Source: Chloroflexota bacterium (GTDB lineage Bacteria; Chloroflexota; Anaerolineae; Anaerolineales; VGOW01). From it: a DNA stretch of 64,000 nucleotides. Below the pieces are notes generated by a model that was not told the DNA's origin, ran no database searches, and worked only from the letters and a program-made list of their open reading frames with translations. The stretch spans positions 62,001 to 126,000 of the forward strand of contig VGOW01000002.1 in assembly GCA_016875735.1 (NCBI GenBank). Reading direction: 5' to 3'. Below are positions 16,352-24,739 of this stretch, piece by piece; within the stretch, counting starts at the first letter, position 1; each line of letters opens with the position of its first letter. The translations under genes and the position numbers were made by a program.

Positions 16352-18469
16352 TTACGTTCCACAATCGTACAACTGGGTGGGGCCGCCGGGTCCGCCCGGC
16401 CCGCCCGCGCCGGGGAAGCCGCCACCGGGAGTCGATGCCCATTCGGTGGAGGGAACGGCGGCGCATTGCTCGGTTACCCATCGAGTGAGATCGGATTGGC
16501 GATCCATCGGTATCAAAAAGAATCTCACATCGCCGTCTTCAACTTTCTGCGCCAACTGATCGGCAGTGAGGATTTGATCGCCGCCGGAGAAGCCGCCCAT
16601 GGCCATCACCGGCTCGCCGGTGGCAAGAATGATGGGCGCCGCAGAGTTGGCGTTGAGAGTGGCCAGCAAAAATTCTTCGCCACTGCGGTGAGCAAGCAAA
16701 TACTCAACCAGCGGACTTGATTGAGGCGCAGTGTTCGCTCCACGACGAGTGAGCAGTTCGGGCCCGGCGAACGGCAAACCGGCGTCGCCCTGCGAAAGAA
16801 CGGGCGTGAGCGACCACACCGCGGGCGCGATGAGCAGAGCAATCAAACCACTGGCGGCGAGGAAGCCGAGCCACAACTTCGCGCCGCTGTCGGCCACCAA
16901 CTTGCCCACCATCAAACCCGCCACCGCGATCAGCGTGAGGCCGATGACGACGGGCGCGATCCACACGGCCCATTCGGGGAAGTAGGCAAGGATGAAAACT
17001 TCGACGGCGGCGGTGCAGAGGAAGGCGAACGGCAGAACCCAACTGCGCAACCCGCCATGCTTGTACCAATTCCACATTGCCACAACGCCCGCGCCCACCA
17101 ACACGGCAATCGCCGGAGACATCATTTCCAAATAGTAGCGATGGAAGAGTCCGGCAACACTGAAGAAGACGGCTTGGGTGATGAGCCACAGCCCCCACAG
17201 GATGAGCGCGCCATGTTCGCGGCGGAGGGGCCAACGCAGAGGCGTGCTGAAGGCAATAGCGATCATTCCGAGCGCGGCCAATGGCAGAAGCCAACTGGCT
17301 TGCCCGGACAATTGCTCGTTGAACAACCGGAAGACTCCGCGCTCGCCGGTTTCGTTGGCGAGGCCGCCTCGCGGAGCGCCCTGCCCTCCCGGCCCACCGG
17401 GCAACTGGCCGCCCACTGGCGGTTGGCCGATCTGTCCGTTCGGCGGCGGATTGAATTGGCCGGGTTGTCCATTGAGAGGCGGTTGCCCGTTCGGCGGCGG
17501 ATTGAACTGGCCGGGTTGTCCATTGAGAGGCGGTTGCCCGTTCGGCGGCGGATTGAACTGGCCGGGTTGTCCGTTGAGTGGCGGTTGGCCCGATGGAGGA
17601 GCATTGTTGGTTGGCGGAGTCCCGCCGCGCCGAAACGAAAAGAGTCGCGCCGCGCCGTTGTGCCCCACGATCAATTCCATCACCGTGTTGTCGTGACTGC
17701 TGCCGACAAACGGGCGCTGATCGGGCGGAGTGAGATCGACGACGACGGTCCACGAAAGGGAGACGACCGCCAGCACAATGGTCGCCGCCGCGAGATGCAA
17801 AATGCGTTTCCACCAAGCGATGGGTGGGGCGAGAAAATAGACGGCGTAAAATGCGGGCAACACCAAAAAGGCTTGCAACATTTTGATATTGAAGCCGATG
17901 CCCACGAGCAGTGCGCACAATAAAAGCCAGCGCAGTTGTCCGCGCTCGGCGGCGAGGCTGACCGCCCACGCCGCCAGCAACAGCGTGAACACCAACGTGC
18001 TGTCCATCGTGTTGTTGCGGTTGGCGGCGATGCTGATGGGCGTGATCGCCAGCACGAGCGCGGCGATGAGGCCGGCGAGTGGCCCGAAGACTCGCCGCGC
18101 CAGCCAATACACCAGCGCAACGGAAAGCACTCCGGCCAGCGCTTGCGGAAACAGAATGCTCCATCCGCTGAAGCCGAAGACCATCGCGCTCACCGCTTGA
18201 ATCCACAAGCCCAGCGGCGGTTTATCCACCGACACGAACCCGGCCGGATCGAACGAGACGAAGAAAAAGTTATGAGGGCTGATCAACATGCTTTTGACGG
18301 CGGCGGCGTAGTATTGATTGGCATAGCCTTCTTGATCGAGTCGGTAGAAATGAAGCCACGCGGCCAAAAGCAGAACGCCGCCCAGCGCGAGCCAATGCAG
18401 CAATTGAGAGGCGGCGCGGGGGCGGGCAATTGTGGAGTCGGTTGCCATTGTGGGAGAGAGAGTCGTCAT
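16352..18469 (-). CDS. GT39/PMT-like membrane glycosyltransferase (YkcB-like)
   Basis: 705 residues with about a dozen membrane helices. The first extracellular loop carries the acidic GT39 pattern and SPHNFFFVSFDPAGFVSVDK followed by PPLGLWIQ, typical of YkcB-type glycosyltransferases that move sugars from polyprenyl-phosphate to envelope targets. The large extracellular loop holds three exact tandem copies of a 17-residue unit (GQPPLNGQPGQFNPPPN) plus degenerate flanks. The C-terminus has GGFSGGDQILTADQLAQKVE, also usual in the family, and a Gly/Pro-rich end. It is transcribed toward the DUF2207 gene. Confidence 0.88.
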   Translation of the reverse strand: MTTLSPTMATDSTIARPRAASQLLHWLALGGVLLLAAWLHFYRLDQEGYANQYYAAAVKSMLISPHNFFFVSFDPAGFVSVDKPPLGLWIQAVSAMVFGFSGWSILFPQALAGVLSVALVYWLARRVFGPLAGLIAALVLAITPISIAANRNNTMDSTLVFTLLLAAWAVSLAAERGQLRWLLLCALLVGIGFNIKMLQAFLVLPAFYAVYFLAPPIAWWKRILHLAAATIVLAVVSLSWTVVVDLTPPDQRPFVGSSHDNTVMELIVGHNGAARLFSFRRGGTPPTNNAPPSGQPPLNGQPGQFNPPPNGQPPLNGQPGQFNPPPNGQPPLNGQPGQFNPPPNGQIGQPPVGGQLPGGPGGQGAPRGGLANETGERGVFRLFNEQLSGQASWLLPLAALGMIAIAFSTPLRWPLRREHGALILWGLWLITQAVFFSVAGLFHRYYLEMMSPAIAVLVGAGVVAMWNWYKHGGLRSWVLPFAFLCTAAVEVFILAYFPEWAVWIAPVVIGLTLIAVAGLMVGKLVADSGAKLWLGFLAASGLIALLIAPAVWSLTPVLSQGDAGLPFAGPELLTRRGANTAPQSSPLVEYLLAHRSGEEFLLATLNANSAAPIILATGEPVMAMGGFSGGDQILTADQLAQKVEDGDVRFFLIPMDRQSDLTRWVTEQCAAVPSTEWASTPGGGFPGAGGPGGPGGPTQLYDCGT
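17439..17591. repeat. Three tandem 51-bp coding repeats
   Basis: Three nearly identical 51-bp units inside the GT39 gene encode GQPPLNGQPGQFNPPPN on the minus strand. Since 51 is a multiple of three, copy number can change without a frameshift. Confidence 0.9.
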
Positions 18470-18572
18470 CGTCGGTGTCCTTTGAGTCAGCGCGAGTTTG
18501 TTATCGGCATTGTGCGCTCAAGGTGTAACCGCGATGTAAAACAGGAGTTAATCTTTGAGCAGAGGGCATGGG

Positions 18573-18578
18573 TATAAT
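18573..18578 (+). promoter_or_regulatory. -10 box placing transcription at the Nudix start codon
   Basis: TATAAT ends 7 nt before ATG 18586, so transcription should begin at or within a base or two of the start codon. There is no ribosome-binding site between. This supports a leaderless mRNA and decides the start. Confidence 0.65.
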
Positions 18579-18585
18579 GTCACCC

Positions 18586-19092
18586 ATGCCCGCCTCCGAT
18601 CAAGGGGTCAGCCCCGACCGCTATCACCTCATCCCGCGCGTTCTCATCTTCATCACCCGCCGCCGCGAAGCGCTTCTGCTCAAAGGAGCGCCCACCAAAA
18701 GAATTTGGGCGGGCAAATACAATGGCGTGGGCGGGCACGTGGAGCGCGGCGAAGATTTTCTCTCGGCGGCGCGGCGTGAGATTGCGGAAGAGACGGGGCT
18801 GACGGTGGCCGAGGTGCGTTTGCGCGGACTGGTGAACATCAACACCGGGCAACCGACCGGCATCGGGATTCTGATCTTCACCGCCCTTGCGCCCGAAGGG
18901 GAGGCCGTCTCCGGCGCGGAGGGGGCGCTGGAATGGATTCCGTTCGAGCGGATACTCGAACTCGACCTCGTGGAAGACTTGCCGACTCTTCTGCCGAAAG
19001 TGTTGGCAATGGGCGACGACGATCCGCCCTTCTTCGGGCACTACTCGTATGATGCCGGGGGGAGGCTGAGGATTGTGTTTGCGGAAGGATGA
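18586..19092 (+). CDS. Nudix hydrolase (MutT/8-oxo-dGTPase type)
   Basis: 168 residues. The Nudix box is complete: GGHVERGEDFLSAARREIAE followed by ETGL, fitting GX5EX7REUXEEXGU. The N-terminal YHLIPRVLIFITRRREALLL and a C-terminal FFGHYSYD resemble MutT-like pyrophosphohydrolases that remove oxidised nucleotides. Upstream in-frame ATGs (18568, 18577) overlap or precede the TATAAT box, so ATG 18586 is preferred as a leaderless start. It is a single-gene unit facing the convergent CHAT gene. Confidence 0.9.
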   Translation: MPASDQGVSPDRYHLIPRVLIFITRRREALLLKGAPTKRIWAGKYNGVGGHVERGEDFLSAARREIAEETGLTVAEVRLRGLVNINTGQPTGIGILIFTALAPEGEAVSGAEGALEWIPFERILELDLVEDLPTLLPKVLAMGDDDPPFFGHYSYDAGGRLRIVFAEG

Positions 19093-19101
19093 TTCGGGAA
19101 G

Positions 19102-20685
19102 TTACCCCGCCCGATCCACCGTCACCTGAAAAGTCGCGCTCATCGTCAGCGTGAAGCCCACGCCGCTCAGGGGCGGAGCCAGCCGCTTCACCGTGAGGTC
19201 AACCAAGTCGTTGCTGCCCATCATGCCCAGCGTGTTGATCAACTTCGCCAGCCGCCCCGGATCGAGATTCTGATTCTTCACCATCTCCGCTTTGATCTTC
19301 ATCGTCGTATCCTTCAAGTCTTTCTTCTCGTCCGTTGAAAGGCCCGACGACTCGATCTTCGTGTTGATCGCGTTCTGCCACAAATTGGTTTGAGCCATGA
19401 GCGCGGCCAGCGCGGTGGCCGAGCCGGGAGCGCCCGCCGGAGTCGGCGCCCCGATGTTCACGTTGGCCCCCTCCCCGGCGATGATCACGTTGCCGCCCGC
19501 TTTGATATTCGATCCGCCGGTCACGTCGCCGGCGATCGTCGAACCCGAAATCTGCACGCCGATGTTCTGCACCGTCGTCTGCTGAACGGGCGCGGTCTTC
19601 GTGTCTTCGTCATCTTCTTTTTCGCCGCCCTTCCACAGCCGCCCATCTTCGGCGCGCAGGAACAGCACCGGCGTGGCAAACGCTTTCGTGCCGCGCCAAT
19701 CGTCGTACAGCACCGCGCGCCCTTTCGTCACGGCGGTGTCCACCTCGCCTGCCTCCGGCCCAATGCACAACGAACGGTAAAACGATTTGGCAAACTGCTG
19801 GGCCACCCGGTCGCCGATGTCCCACTGCATCGCCACCACCGCCGGGACGCCGATGCGCACCGCTTGCGGAGCAACGCCCACCATCGCATCGGCGGAGGAA
19901 CGCGCCGCGCCGCGGCAGGCATTGAGCACCACCAGCCGCACGCTCGAATCGCGGAAGAACCCGGCGAACGATTCGGCGAGGATGGGGTAATCGTCGCCGC
20001 CGTCGTCGTTCAACAACAGCGAGGCCTTCTTGCTATCCATATGTCCGTGGCCGATGAAGTGAACGAGATGATATTCGGCCTCGCCCAACGTGCCGCGGAT
20101 GCGGTCGCGGGTGACAATGCCTTCGAGCCAAGTCACCTTCAACTCGTCGCCCAGTTCGGACACCGCCTTTTCCAGCGCGGCCTTTTCGCTTTCCACATTC
20201 AAGCCCGAGCCCTGCGGAATGATGCCCAGCATCCGCAGTGGCTGAGGCGCTTCCACTTCGCGCACGAGTTCATTCATCTCGATGTATCGCGTCACCACCG
20301 TGCGCGCCGATATGCCTAGCGGGTCCACCGCCGCTTCGGTTTGCAGAAACTCCCACGGCAGAACGTTTAACTCCGGCGCGTTGATTCGCAAGCGGATGCG
20401 CACGCCGTTCTTCGGTTGAGATTGAACCGCGCCGACGATTTTGTTGAACAGGTCTTCGACTTGCCCGGTGAGCAAATTGGCGGCCAGCAACCGGCCAAAC
20501 GCCGTCAACTCGTCCCCCTCGATCTCGTCGTTGGCAACCGCCTCCAACTTGGCCGCCATCTCCGCGCCCGAAACATCCAACTGGCACATCGCGCGCTCCT
20601 GCCCGTACTTCGTGCTATCGGCCAGCACCGGGTAGCCTTCGTTCGTCTTCGGTTCAATGCGAATGTCAAAGTTGATGTAATTCAT
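19102..20685 (-). CDS. CHAT-domain protease-like protein
   Basis: 527 residues. Residues about 100-330 form a CHAT domain (caspase-HetF-associated). The catalytic dyad is visible as His213 in VHFIGHGHMDS and Cys257 in VVLNACRGAA, with LNVLPWEFLQ upstream. Both key residues are kept, so it should be an active Cys peptidase. After an acidic linker, residues about 345-400 repeat short motifs (QISGSTIAGDV, GGSNIKAGGNVIIAG) that look like a small beta-solenoid, then a helical and beta C-terminus. Start ATG 20685 overlaps the stop of the DUF3109 gene (ATGA), with GGAGG upstream. Target and activator are unknown. Confidence 0.9.
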   Translation of the reverse strand: MNYINFDIRIEPKTNEGYPVLADSTKYGQERAMCQLDVSGAEMAAKLEAVANDEIEGDELTAFGRLLAANLLTGQVEDLFNKIVGAVQSQPKNGVRIRLRINAPELNVLPWEFLQTEAAVDPLGISARTVVTRYIEMNELVREVEAPQPLRMLGIIPQGSGLNVESEKAALEKAVSELGDELKVTWLEGIVTRDRIRGTLGEAEYHLVHFIGHGHMDSKKASLLLNDDGGDDYPILAESFAGFFRDSSVRLVVLNACRGAARSSADAMVGVAPQAVRIGVPAVVAMQWDIGDRVAQQFAKSFYRSLCIGPEAGEVDTAVTKGRAVLYDDWRGTKAFATPVLFLRAEDGRLWKGGEKEDDEDTKTAPVQQTTVQNIGVQISGSTIAGDVTGGSNIKAGGNVIIAGEGANVNIGAPTPAGAPGSATALAALMAQTNLWQNAINTKIESSGLSTDEKKDLKDTTMKIKAEMVKNQNLDPGRLAKLINTLGMMGSNDLVDLTVKRLAPPLSGVGFTLTMSATFQVTVDRAG

Positions 20686-21278
20686 AGTGAGCCTCCAACA
20701 CGCCTCAACAAATCGGCGTATCCATCTTCGCCCAACACGTGCTCCAGCTCGGCCCGAAATGTCACGAACAGCGGCGTCTCCCGATCATGAGGCCGCTGGC
20801 AGTGGCCGCCCTCGTGATAAATCTCATTCGCATCGTCCAAGTGAAGATGATCATGTTCGATAGTCAGCGGGTGCAGAATGCAATAGAACGGCTTGAACGA
20901 CCACGGATGATCGCCGTTGGCGATGCTAGCCGTTTGCAGGGCGCAGTAGCGATCGGCAGGGCGAAGGAAGATGCACGTCGTTCCCGCCGGGTGAGTCGGA
21001 TCATCCACCACCGCTGTGCCCTCGCCCCACCCCGAAGGGAAGTCGAGGTGATTGTCTCGTTCGCCGTCGAACCAACGAGTTTCGTCGCGGCGGCCTTCCG
21101 GCAGGTGAGGCTTGACCTTTTCCGCCTGCGCCAGAATCTTTTCCTTCTCCCACGAATCGATCCACACCCCGCCGGTACAACACCACGACTGGCACTCGGT
21201 TGTGATACAGCGCTGTGTGGCTTTGGCCTCCAATACATTGATGCCCACTCGCTTGCCTTTGATCGTCAGCGATTCCAT
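20682..21278 (-). CDS. DUF3109/YkgJ-type cysteine-cluster protein
   Basis: 198 residues from ATG 21278 (MESLTIKGKRVG), which follows a GGAGGAG ribosome site; an upstream Arg-rich extension is rejected. Cysteines form a metal or Fe-S type cluster: CITTECQSWCCTGG near residues 24-37, then CIFL, YCALQ, FYCILHPL and GHCQRPH. This order matches DUF3109 and the wider YkgJ zinc/iron-chelating family. The exact function is unknown. Translational coupling to the CHAT protease suggests the two proteins work together, for example as sensor and effector (inference). Confidence 0.8.
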   Translation of the reverse strand: MESLTIKGKRVGINVLEAKATQRCITTECQSWCCTGGVWIDSWEKEKILAQAEKVKPHLPEGRRDETRWFDGERDNHLDFPSGWGEGTAVVDDPTHPAGTTCIFLRPADRYCALQTASIANGDHPWSFKPFYCILHPLTIEHDHLHLDDANEIYHEGGHCQRPHDRETPLFVTFRAELEHVLGEDGYADLLRRVGGSL

Positions 21279-21383
21279 CGAGTCTCCTCCGTCTCCATTG
21301 TAAACCGACACAGGCTTCGGGGGGTTGCGTGAGCGTCTGCGCCGGGTCATAGCGATATTCTACACAAAACGAAAAATCGATGA

Positions 21384-21412
21384 TTGACATTCGTTTCTCA
21401 TCGAACTATAAT
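21384..21412 (+). promoter_or_regulatory. Consensus sigma-70-type promoter of nrtR-pncA-pncB
   Basis: TTGACA (21384-21389) and TATAAT (21407-21412) are separated by 17 nt, a perfect consensus promoter. The start point should be near 21419, leaving about 26 nt of leader. A weak dyad, GTGTCAGAATTACAC at 21414-21428, covers the start point and could be the NrtR operator; this is tentative. Confidence 0.85.
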
Positions 21413-21444
21413 CGTGTCAGAATTACACCATTTGGATAATCCCG

Positions 21445-22128
21445 ATGCCACGCAACCGCGCCGCCCCCGAACGCCCCGCCCTCACCGTCGATGTCGTCAT
21501 CTTCCGCCTCGCCGACGAGCGATTGGAGACTCTGCTCGTGCGGCGCGGCTTCCCGCCGTTCAAAGGCCGCTGGGCCATCCCCGGCGGCTTCGTACACAAA
21601 AACGAATCGCTCGACGCCGCCGCCCGCCGCGAACTCAAAGAAGAAACGGGGCTCGAAGGCATTTATCTTGAGCAACTGTACACCTTCGGCGATCCCAAAC
21701 GCGACCCGCGAGGCCGAGTGGTCACCGTCGCCTACTTCGCCCTCATTCCCGGCACGGCGGCAGCCCGCGCCGGAGACGACGCCGCCGAGGTCGGTTGGTA
21801 TCCGCTCATCAAACTGCCCGAGATTGCTTTCGATCACAAAAACATTCTTCAATACGCCCTGCGCCGCCTGCGATACAAATTGGAATACAGCGCCATCGGC
21901 TTCCAACTTCTGCCGTCCGAGTTCACGCTGGCCGAATTGCAGGCCGCGTATGAAATCATTCTCGGCGAGCCGCTCGACAAGCGTAACTTCCGCCGCCGCA
22001 TCCTCGAAGCCGATGTGATCGAGGCCACCGGCGATTATCGTTCGGGAACGGTGGGGCCGCGAGCCGCGCTCTATCGCTACCGGCCCGATGCGGTGGCCGA
22101 AGTGAAAGCCCGAAGGTTGTTCCCATAG
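21445..22128 (+). CDS. nrtR: NrtR-type Nudix transcription regulator of NAD metabolism
   Basis: 227 residues. Residues about 10-140 form a Nudix domain with an intact box (GGFVHKNESLDAAARRELKE, then ETGLEG). The C-terminal part (about 150-215) matches the NrtR winged helix (LPSEFTLAELQAAYEIILGE, then KRNFRRRI). NrtR proteins repress NAD genes and are released by ADP-ribose. The next two genes encode nicotinamidase-like and nicotinate phosphoribosyltransferase-like proteins, which fits NrtR well. Start ATG 21445 is used with only a weak GGAT ribosome site; it lies just after the consensus promoter, so autoregulation is likely. Confidence 0.88.
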   Translation: MPRNRAAPERPALTVDVVIFRLADERLETLLVRRGFPPFKGRWAIPGGFVHKNESLDAAARRELKEETGLEGIYLEQLYTFGDPKRDPRGRVVTVAYFALIPGTAAARAGDDAAEVGWYPLIKLPEIAFDHKNILQYALRRLRYKLEYSAIGFQLLPSEFTLAELQAAYEIILGEPLDKRNFRRRILEADVIEATGDYRSGTVGPRAALYRYRPDAVAEVKARRLFP

Positions 22129-22201
22129 CCGCGCGCGGATGAACACGGATAGGCACGGACCATGCCGCCCGCGCCATCCGTGAAACCCGGCGCCCTCTCC
22201 C

Positions 22202-23230
22202 ATGCCAGAACTTCCAATTCCCCCTCACTTCGACCCGGCGCGAGTCGGCCAAGTATGGAAAGTGCCGTATCAACAGCGAGCCGAGGAGGCTGAGCGATGG
22301 GCGCACCAGCACAACATTGCGCCTGCCGCTGCCGACAAAACAAAAATCTGTCTCGTGGCTGTGGATGTGCAAAACACATTCTGCATTCCCGATTTCGAGT
22401 TGTATGTGGGCGGGCGTTCGGGCGCGGGCGCGGTGGACGACAACCGTCGGCTGTGCGAGTTCGTCTATCGCCATCTCGGCCTCATCACTCAACTCTGCCC
22501 CACAATGGACACGCACCAATCACTGCAAATCTTCCACTCGATCTTCCTCGTTAATGATCGGGGCGAGCATCCCGCGCCGTACACCCTCGTCACTGCGAAC
22601 GACATCGCCAATGGCGTGTGGCGCTTCAACACCGCGCTCGCGCCGAGTCTCGGCGTCACCCCCGAATACGCGCAGAGGCACCTCGAACATTACACGCGCG
22701 CCCTCATGCAAACCGGCAAATACGATCTAACGATCTGGCCGTATCATGCCATGCTCGGCGGCATCGGTCACGCCCTCGTTTCGACGTTCGAGGAGGCGGC
22801 CTTCTTCCACAGCATCGCCCGGCGCGCGCAAATCAATTTTCAGATCAAAGGCGACAACCCGCTCACCGAGCATTATTCCGTGCTCGGCCCCGAAGTGCTC
22901 ACCGGCCCTGGCGGCGACTCGATCGCCTCGAAGAACTTCGCCTTCATCGACACTCTGCTCGACTTCGACGCGATCATCATCGCCGGGCAGGCCAAGAGCC
23001 ACTGCGTGGCGTGGACGATTCAAGATTTGCTCGAGGGCATCCAGCAAAAAGATTCCAGCCTCGCCCGCAAAGTCTATCTGCTCGAAGACTGCGCCTCGCC
23101 GGTCGTCGTGCCCGGCGTCATCGATTACACCGGGCAGGCCGACGCCGCCTTCCGAAAATTCGCCGACGCCGGAATGCACGTCGTCCGCTCCACCGATCCC
23201 CTCTCCTCTTGGCCCGACCTTCACCTCTAA
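22202..23230 (+). CDS. Nicotinamidase-like cysteine hydrolase (isochorismatase fold)
   Basis: 342 residues, longer than typical PncA (about 200). Catalytic residues of nicotinamidases are all recognisable: Asp55 in [11 protein letters not shown], Lys216 in [14 protein letters not shown], and the nucleophile Cys268 in [12 protein letters not shown]. The metal site is Asp103, His105 and His112 in [11 protein letters not shown]. The KGDNP...HYS context is particularly PncA-like. The reaction would be nicotinamide to nicotinic acid. Position between nrtR and a nicotinate phosphoribosyltransferase-like gene supports this. An extended N-terminus and a middle insertion account for the extra length. 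Confidence 0.82.
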   Translation: MPELPIPPHFDPARVGQVWKVPYQQRAEEAERWAHQHNIAPAAADKTKICLVAVDVQNTFCIPDFELYVGGRSGAGAVDDNRRLCEFVYRHLGLITQLCPTMDTHQSLQIFHSIFLVNDRGEHPAPYTLVTANDIANGVWRFNTALAPSLGVTPEYAQRHLEHYTRALMQTGKYDLTIWPYHAMLGGIGHALVSTFEEAAFFHSIARRAQINFQIKGDNPLTEHYSVLGPEVLTGPGGDSIASKNFAFIDTLLDFDAIIIAGQAKSHCVAWTIQDLLEGIQQKDSSLARKVYLLEDCASPVVVPGVIDYTGQADAAFRKFADAGMHVVRSTDPLSSWPDLHL

Positions 23231-23253
23231 CCACCCAACCGCCCAACCACCCA
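23228..23253. repeat. CCAACCACC/CCAACCGCC repeat spacer (family E)
   Basis: The pncA-pncB spacer is AACCACCCAACCGCCCAACC with further units. The same unit is found in frame inside a GT39 gene at 41827-41890. Confidence 0.7.
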
Positions 23254-24609
23254 ATGACAACCTTCGACCGCAAACGCCTCACCAACCAAACCTTCAAGCT
23301 CGATCTCGAACGAATGCGTCGGGGTTGGTATTCCGACAAATACTTCGAGAACATTGGCGCGATGCTCACCACGCTGGCCGGGCAGGGCTACCAATACAGC
23401 GGCCACAATCCGCGAGTGAACGGCGGCCTCACGCCTGCGCAGCTGTCCGAGGCCGAAGTCGGAAACATGGAAGTGGAGATGCAGTGGTTCACTCGGCGCC
23501 CCGGCAAAACCATTGTGGTGGGCGTGGACAAAGCCCTTGCCATGCTGCGCGGCTGCGCGGGCGAATACGATCGGCATGATCGATTCATCGAACGATGGGA
23601 TCGACTCGAAGTGGAAGCCGTTCACGATGGGGACATCGTCACCTACAACGGCGACCCGCTCAACATCCAACCCGTCATTCGCGTGCGGGGCCGCTACCGC
23701 GATTTCGCCCTGCTCGAAACGCCCACCCTCGGCATCCTCACCCGCGCCAGCCGCGTGGCTACCAACGTGTACAACACACTCGTCGCCGCGCGCGGCAAGC
23801 CGGTGTTGTTCTTTCCTGCCCGCTTCGATCTTCACGAAGTGCAAGCCGCCGACGGTTACGCTTACAACATCGCCGTCCAGCGCTTCAATCACGATTACGA
23901 AAAGAAAGTCGGGCCGTTCATTTCCACCGACGCGCAGGGCGATTGGTGGGGCGGCGCGGGCGGCGGCACAGTGGCGCACGCGGCCATCGCCTGCTTCTTC
24001 GGCGACACCGCCGAAGTGATGCTCGCCTTCTGCGCCACCCGCCCGCCGCAGATTCCGCGCATCGCATTGGTGGATTTCAACAACGACTCGGTCGGCGATT
24101 CGCTGGCTACCCTCGAAGCCATGTTCACCCGCTACCGCGACTTGATCGACTCCGGCGACGAAACCGAAGCAAAAAAATACGTCCTCTACGGAGTGAGGCT
24201 CGACACCAGCGGCAGTGTGCGCGATGTCGGCGTCCCGCCGTTGGGCGACCCCGCGCTCGATCTCGGCGTGAACCCGCGCCTCGTCTTCACCGTGCGGCAG
24301 GCCATCAACGCCGCATGGGAGCGATGGCATCTTCCGCCGCAATGGGTCGAGCGAGCGCGCGATTATTGCCGCGCCGTCAAAATTGTTGTCTCAGGGGGAT
24401 TCGATCCGGAGAAGATCACGCGCTTCGAGCGATTGGCTGTGCCCGCCGACATTTACGCCGTCGGCTCATCGCTCTTCGGCAATCACGGTCCCACCGTCAC
24501 CGATTTCACCGCCGATGTGGTGCGGGTGAAGGTGGGCGGCGCGTGGCGCGACGTTGCCAAAGTGGGCCGCCGCGCCTGCGGCAACCCTGATCTGGAGGCC
24601 GCGAAGTGA
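23254..24609 (+). CDS. Nicotinate phosphoribosyltransferase-like protein
   Basis: 451 residues from ATG 23254. The sequence follows the nicotinate phosphoribosyltransferase family: YSDKYFEN near residue 25, ETPTLGILTRASRVATNVYN, RRFD-like PARFDLHEVQAADGYAYNI, GAGGGTVAHAAIACFFGDT, ALVDFNNDS, YGVRLDTSGSV, and the phosphate-binding VVSGGFDPEKITRFE followed by ADIYAVGSSLF. The reaction joins nicotinic acid to PRPP, giving nicotinate mononucleotide for NAD salvage. It follows the nicotinamidase-like gene by 23 nt of repeat and has no clear ribosome site of its own. Confidence 0.88.
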   Translation: MTTFDRKRLTNQTFKLDLERMRRGWYSDKYFENIGAMLTTLAGQGYQYSGHNPRVNGGLTPAQLSEAEVGNMEVEMQWFTRRPGKTIVVGVDKALAMLRGCAGEYDRHDRFIERWDRLEVEAVHDGDIVTYNGDPLNIQPVIRVRGRYRDFALLETPTLGILTRASRVATNVYNTLVAARGKPVLFFPARFDLHEVQAADGYAYNIAVQRFNHDYEKKVGPFISTDAQGDWWGGAGGGTVAHAAIACFFGDTAEVMLAFCATRPPQIPRIALVDFNNDSVGDSLATLEAMFTRYRDLIDSGDETEAKKYVLYGVRLDTSGSVRDVGVPPLGDPALDLGVNPRLVFTVRQAINAAWERWHLPPQWVERARDYCRAVKIVVSGGFDPEKITRFERLAVPADIYAVGSSLFGNHGPTVTDFTADVVRVKVGGAWRDVAKVGRRACGNPDLEAAK

Positions 24610-24637
24610 AGGCATCGTCTCGCGTACACCGACTGGG

Positions 24638-24713
24638 TTAACCACAGAGACGCTGAGCGCGCAGAGTCTTCTCAATATGCTCTCTGCGTTCTCAGCGACT
24701 CTGCGGTGAAATT
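24638..24713. repeat. Palindromic repeat family D, copy 3
   Basis: ACCACAGAGACGCTGAGCGC with GCAGAG, and on the right CTCTCTGCGTTCTCAGCGAC with TCTGCGGTG, pair into a long imperfect hairpin. It is in the gap between the convergent pncB-like and cystathionine synthase genes and may terminate both. Confidence 0.8.
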
Positions 24714-24739
24714 TGAGGATGAGTTGAGCGACCGCGCAT

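Noticed and set aside
17439-17591. 51-bp tandem repeat considered as CRISPR or origin iterons
   Set aside because: The units are contiguous, a multiple of three, and translate in frame inside a membrane glycosyltransferase.
16721-17923. Plus-strand frame opposite the GT39 gene
   Set aside because: It shares the coding repeat in the wrong frame and has no domain; the minus strand has membrane helices and GT39 motifs.
20682-21350. Longer N-terminus for the DUF3109 protein
   Set aside because: The extension is Arg/Pro-rich and lacks a ribosome site, while ATG 21278 has GGAGGAG directly upstream.
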